A stretch of 17,919 bases of DNA, from positions 1-17,919 of the forward strand of contig DCHI01000046.1 of assembly GCA_002314795.1 (NCBI GenBank). The letters run 5' to 3'. The notes below the pieces were generated by a model. It did not search any database. It had not been told where the DNA came from and was given only the letters and a program-made list of their open reading frames with translations. This document shows, piece by piece, positions 15,283-17,919 of this stretch (the stretch's first letter is position 1; each line of letters starts with the position of its first letter). The position numbers and the translations under genes are program-made. Origin of the DNA: Bacteroidales bacterium UBA1756. GTDB taxonomy: Bacteria; Bacteroidota; Bacteroidia; Bacteroidales; WCHB1-69.

Positions 15283-16293
15283 ATGAACTTAATTGACCAA
15301 ATCAAAGAAAACGCACGCAAGTACAACAAGCGCATCGTTTTAGCTGAAGGTGAAGAAGACAGAACCCTCAAAGCAGCCGACAGAATCATTGAAGAAAAAA
15401 TCGCCAACATCGTTTTATTAGGCAGTCCAGCCGTTATCAACGAAAAGGCCGCTTCTTTCGGTTTGAAGAATATCGACAAAGCCACCATCATTGATCCGAA
15501 AAACAATCCGAAGCAGGAATATTACGCTCAGATGCTTTGCGAAATCAGAAAGAGCAAGGGAATGCAAATGGATGAAGCAATGAAGTTGGTTCAAGATCCT
15601 TTGTACCTTGCTACTTTGTTAATCAAGAACAAAGACGTTGACGGAGAAGTCGCTGGTGCACAGAACTCTACCGGAAACGTTTTGCGCCCCGCCTTCCAGA
15701 TTGTGAAGACTCTCCCAGGCGTTTCCGTCGTTTCAGGTGCTTTCATTATGGTTTTCCAAGACAAAAAATGGGGACAGGATGGCGTTATGGTATTTGCCGA
15801 CTGCGCTGCCGACCCGAACACCGATGAAAACAAGTTGGCTCAAATTGCCGTCGTAACGGCTCAAACCGCTAAGAACATTGCTTGCATTGAAGAACCACGC
15901 GTTGCTATGTTGAGTTTCTCCACCAAGGGTTCAGCCAAGCACGAACTCGTTGACCGCGTTTCCAATGCCACCCGCATAGCCAAGGAAATGGCTCCGGACC
16001 TTCTCATCGACGGTGAAATGCAGGCCGATGCTGCTATCATTCCATCTGTAGGTGCCAGCAAAGCTCCCTGCAGTCCCGTTGCCGGACGCGCTAACGTATT
16101 AGTATTCCCATCTTTGGAAACAGGAAACATCGCTTACAAACTCGTTCAGCGTTTCGCCGGTGCGGATGCCGTCGGTCCCATTATGCAAGGTATGGCCGCT
16201 CCTATCAACGACCTTTCCCGCGGATGCTCCGTCGAAGACATCGTCAGCACGGTTGCTGTTACCGCTTGCCAAGCTCAAGCTGCTGCCAAATAA
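15283..16293 (+). CDS. pta: Phosphate acetyltransferase
   Basis: This 336-residue cytoplasmic enzyme interconverts acetyl-CoA plus phosphate and acetyl phosphate plus CoA, the step before ATP formation by acetate kinase. It starts MNLIDQIKENARKYNKRIVLAEGEEDRTL, typical of the short (class I) Pta. It contains VAGAQNSTGNVLRPAFQIVK near residue 123, VVSGAFIMVF near 150, MLSFSTKGSAKHE near 210, DGEMQADAAI near 242 and VFPSLETGNIAYKLVQRF near 275, all family signatures of the PTA_PTB fold. The length is complete. No acetate kinase gene adjoins it here, although the pair is often adjacent. It has its own promoter and a strong terminator, so it is probably a single-gene unit. Confidence 0.97.
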   Translation: MNLIDQIKENARKYNKRIVLAEGEEDRTLKAADRIIEEKIANIVLLGSPAVINEKAASFGLKNIDKATIIDPKNNPKQEYYAQMLCEIRKSKGMQMDEAMKLVQDPLYLATLLIKNKDVDGEVAGAQNSTGNVLRPAFQIVKTLPGVSVVSGAFIMVFQDKKWGQDGVMVFADCAADPNTDENKLAQIAVVTAQTAKNIACIEEPRVAMLSFSTKGSAKHELVDRVSNATRIAKEMAPDLLIDGEMQADAAIIPSVGASKAPCSPVAGRANVLVFPSLETGNIAYKLVQRFAGADAVGPIMQGMAAPINDLSRGCSVEDIVSTVAVTACQAQAAAK

Positions 16294-16321
16294 CAACTGC
16301 TATTACAATAGTTATTATAGG

Positions 16322-16352
16322 AAGGACGGGATAAAAACCGTCCTTTTTCTTT
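16322..16352 (+). terminator. Rho-independent terminator of pta
   Basis: AAGGACGG pairs with CCGTCCTT (8 bp, loop GATAAAAA at 16330-16337) and is followed by TTTTCTTT. It lies 28 bases after the pta stop. Confidence 0.9.
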
Positions 16353-16443
16353 GATAATATTCACATTTCATACGGACTTTGTGACCGCAAGATTTTTTTT
16401 CTAAAAATATTTTTGAAGACACTTTTTTATAAGAAAAAAGTTG

Positions 16444-16451
16444 TATTTTTG
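16444..16451 (+). promoter_or_regulatory. Promoter -7 element of rpmE
   Basis: TATTTTTG followed by CAGCC matches TAnnTTTG, 28 bases before ATG 16480. This also argues against a start at the upstream TTG 16441. The upstream region is AT-rich with no exact TTTG at the usual distance. Confidence 0.65.
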
Positions 16452-16479
16452 CAGCCTTGAAATTAAACGACACAAAATA

Positions 16480-16746
16480 ATGAAAAAAGACATTCATCCA
16501 AAGGATTACAGAGCGGTTGTTTTTAAAGATATGTCAAATGAAACCGCATTTTTGACCAAATCAACTGTCCAAACCAAAGATACTATCGTTTGGGAAGATG
16601 GTAAAGAATACCCGTTGGTCAAGTTAGAAATTTCCAACACGTCACACCCCTTCTTCACTGGTAAGATGAAATTGGTTGACACCGCTGGTCGCGTTGATAA
16701 ATTCCGCAACAAATACGCTAAACACCCAGCTAAAAAAGCAGAATAA
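16480..16746 (+). CDS. rpmE2: 50S ribosomal protein L31, type B
   Basis: This 88-residue ribosomal protein starts MKKDIHPKDYRAVVFKDMSN and contains LVKLEISNTSHPFFTGKMKL and GRVDKFRNKYA, the L31 family signatures. The zinc-binding CxxC pair of type A L31 is missing, so it is the zinc-independent type B form. This is the form common in Bacteroidota, where it is often the only L31. It stands alone between its own promoter and terminator. The start codon is ATG 16480, matching the family N-terminus. Confidence 0.97.
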   Translation: MKKDIHPKDYRAVVFKDMSNETAFLTKSTVQTKDTIVWEDGKEYPLVKLEISNTSHPFFTGKMKLVDTAGRVDKFRNKYAKHPAKKAE

Positions 16747-16765
16747 TCAAGTTTTGTTATACAAG

Positions 16766-16801
16766 AAAAAGTGGCCTAATGATTTAGGTCACTTTTTTTT
16801 T
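16766..16801 (+). terminator. Rho-independent terminator of rpmE
   Basis: GTGGCCTAA pairs with TTAGGTCAC (one G-T wobble, loop TGAT), extended by A-T pairs and followed by nine T. It lies 20 bases after the L31 stop codon. Confidence 0.9.
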
Positions 16802-16805
16802 GCTT

Positions 16806-16936
16806 ATGGACAAAAGAAGATCATCATTTCCGGTACCAGTTCAATATCACCTCAAATTTCAACAATCGTTAATCTTACATTGAAAACTTTAGGCAACTAT
16901 ATTTCCATCAGGAACTACCAAAACACAACTTTATAA
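16806..16936 (+). pseudogene. Possible 5' remnant of a ketosynthase-like gene
   Basis: After the L31 terminator, one plus frame reads KIIISGTSSISPQIST, then LKTLGNYISIRNYQN, and stops inside minisatellite array 5. The opening resembles the N-terminus of Bacteroidota beta-ketoacyl synthase-like proteins, which often begin with a hydrophobic strand, a Gly-Thr/Ile-Gly turn and ISPQ. An ATG at 16806 (MDK) joins it if one base is shifted. No further synthase sequence follows. The assignment is by eye only and could be chance. Confidence 0.22.
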
Positions 16937-16961
16937 ACTTTACAAACCTTCATACTTTACA
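16927..16961 (+). repeat. 9-bp minisatellite array 5 (about 4 units)
   Basis: Two perfect units (AACTTTATA, AACTTTACA) are followed by degenerate ones (AACCTTCAT and the 8-base ACTTTACA). The array lies between the convergent rpmE and tail-fibre-like genes, next to a strong inverted repeat. Confidence 0.85.
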
Positions 16962-16968
16962 AACTAAA

Positions 16969-17011
16969 AGAAGGTGCAAATTGCGAATTCGAATCGCAAT
17001 TTGCACCTTCT
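16969..17011 (-). terminator. 18-bp perfect inverted repeat, probable terminator of the tail-fibre-like gene
   Basis: AGAAGGTGCAAATTGCGA (16969-16986) and its exact complement (16994-17011) flank a 7-base loop. On the minus strand the stem ends in TCT and continues TTTAGTTTG, a moderate U tract, 21 bases beyond the stop codon of the gene at 17032. An intrinsic terminator for that gene is the simplest reading. The stem is unusually long and perfect, so another role such as a transcript-end stabiliser or element end is possible. Confidence 0.7.
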
Positions 17012-17031
17012 TAATCTATTCTATTATTCTT

Positions 17032-17919
17032 CTATTCTTCGTAGAAATAAACGAACTGTACGCGGTCGCCAGCTTTTAATGAATAGTTACCATTTCGAAC
17101 AGAAACATAGGTAACTTCTTTGCCGGCAACAGTAATAGCGCCATTTCCATCATCGGTTGCTCCAACAAAGACACCATTGATGTACATTTTCACAGCAAAG
17201 TTAACTTTGGGTGCTTTAGCTAAAGAGAAAGAATTTTGAGCTGCTTCCACACTCGCAATATACTCGTTCTTCTCTTTCAATTTGATGTCTATACTCGTAT
17301 TACCATTCTGGTTAAGAGTAAAATGTCCGACTTCGGTTCCATTGAATTTCACCGTGATGGTAGAATCATATACAGTAGGAATGGTAGGCGTGTCGCTCAA
17401 ATCGTTATAGCTACCACTCGTGGCAACGCTTGTCAAAGTCGGCTTGTTTTTAATGTAGTCCTTAGCAGATGCATCTGACTGATTCCAGTCTGACTGAACA
17501 TTTTGCAGTGTATCAAGGGCACCAGTAGTCAGATAATGACTCAATGTGTCATTAATTTTGGTCTTCGTGTAGTAGTTATTTAACGTGTCGTTCACGTGCG
17601 TACGAAGCGTGCCGAGGTTCGTGTTGTTCGTCTGGATGCTGTCGCGCATCGTCTGGATGCCGCTGCAAGCCATCACGTCGTCGCAGTCAAACGTGTTGGC
17701 CGCGATGCTGTCGTGGATCTGGCCCGCCACGCTGTCGCGGAGAGCCGCCTTCGTCGTGTGGGTCTGCAGGGTCGCGATGTTCGTGGCGTTCGCCTGGATT
17801 GCAGGGCGCAACACGTCCGCCGTGTCGCTGATCCAGCCCGTCACGCAACTCTTCACGCTGTCGCACACGTGCGTGTTGAATGTGTTCACGCGGGTCTCAA
17901 GTGCGTTCAGTGCCGCTGT
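17032..17919 (-). CDS. C-terminal part of a modular coiled-coil surface or tail-fibre-like protein (5' end outside the window)
   Basis: The last 295 residues of a larger protein are present; the frame is open to the window edge, so the GTG at 17889 is internal. The first 120 residues are coiled-coil-like with a recurring module of pattern N-x-x-T-L-x-T-H-V-x-D-S-V (copies around VNTFNTHVCDSV, IATLQTHTTKAALRDSV and LGTLRTHVNDTL) and Cys pairs. Next comes DWNQSDASAKDYIKNKPT with VATSGSYNDLSDTPTIPT, a motif common in phage tail fibres and large Bacteroidota surface proteins. A beta-rich C-terminal domain follows, with VKFNGTEVGHFTLNQNGN and VNFAVKMYINGVFVGA, ending FVYFYEE. No secretion-system sorting tail is recognised. 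It could be an adhesin or a prophage fibre; no other phage gene is visible. Confidence 0.72.
   Translation of the reverse strand, partial: TAALNALETRVNTFNTHVCDSVKSCVTGWISDTADVLRPAIQANATNIATLQTHTTKAALRDSVAGQIHDSIAANTFDCDDVMACSGIQTMRDSIQTNNTNLGTLRTHVNDTLNNYYTKTKINDTLSHYLTTGALDTLQNVQSDWNQSDASAKDYIKNKPTLTSVATSGSYNDLSDTPTIPTVYDSTITVKFNGTEVGHFTLNQNGNTSIDIKLKEKNEYIASVEAAQNSFSLAKAPKVNFAVKMYINGVFVGATDDGNGAITVAGKEVTYVSVRNGNYSLKAGDRVQFVYFYEE

Noticed and set aside
17032..17919. Prophage or tail-fibre cluster at the right edge
   Set aside because: Only a single fibre-like gene fragment is visible; the same motifs occur in bacterial surface proteins, and no capsid, tail, integrase or lysis gene is seen.

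Overview
The window reads as chromosomal DNA of a Bacteroidota bacterium, most likely an anaerobic or microaerophilic member of the Bacteroidales. Eight copies of the Bacteroidota -7 promoter element TAnnTTTG are present, seven of them just upstream of gene starts, and Shine-Dalgarno sequences are largely absent. The gene content agrees: a TonB-dependent receptor followed by a DUF4249 lipoprotein, a type B (zinc-free) L31 and several Bacteroidota-style lipoproteins. A class I hybrid-cluster protein, desulfoferrodoxin and a phosphotransacetylase point to anaerobic, acetate-forming metabolism.

Layout. (1) 66-3525 is a nitrosative/oxidative stress locus. Hcp and desulfoferrodoxin (superoxide reductase) form a minus-strand operon ending in a clear terminator. 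A LysR regulator of OxyR type (Cys199, Cys210) is transcribed divergently, and the shared 383-bp intergenic region holds two facing promoters and many ATTGAT/ATCAAT hexamers. (2) 3539-6163 is accessory-looking. It has a YiiX/C92-type papain-like lipoprotein (minus strand), a Spy/CpxP-like secreted protein rich in Cys, His and Met, a 437-bp block with no intact gene, and a small unrecognised gene that looks frameshifted. (3) 6207-10134 is a tight three-gene envelope operon: an LEA2-type lipoprotein, a TonB-dependent receptor and a DUF4249 lipoprotein. (4) 10306-15107 (minus strand) holds mfd and, upstream of it, a neurotransmitter:sodium symporter family transporter. (5) 15283-16746 holds pta and rpmE (type B), each followed by a hairpin terminator. 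(6) 17032 to the right edge is the C-terminal part of a large modular coiled-coil surface or tail-fibre-like protein on the minus strand, open at the window edge and ending at an 18-bp perfect inverted repeat.

The most unusual DNA feature is a dispersed family of 9-bp minisatellites with unit AACTTTAYR. It occurs at five intergenic sites (11, 12, 7, 3 and about 4 units), always outside intact coding sequence. Two or three of these abut promoters and one runs into the stop codon of mfd. I see no tRNA or rRNA gene, CRISPR array, insertion sequence or integrase. I do not see a complete novel multi-gene system. The candidates most worth following are the minisatellite family and the OxyR-like control of hcp-dfx.
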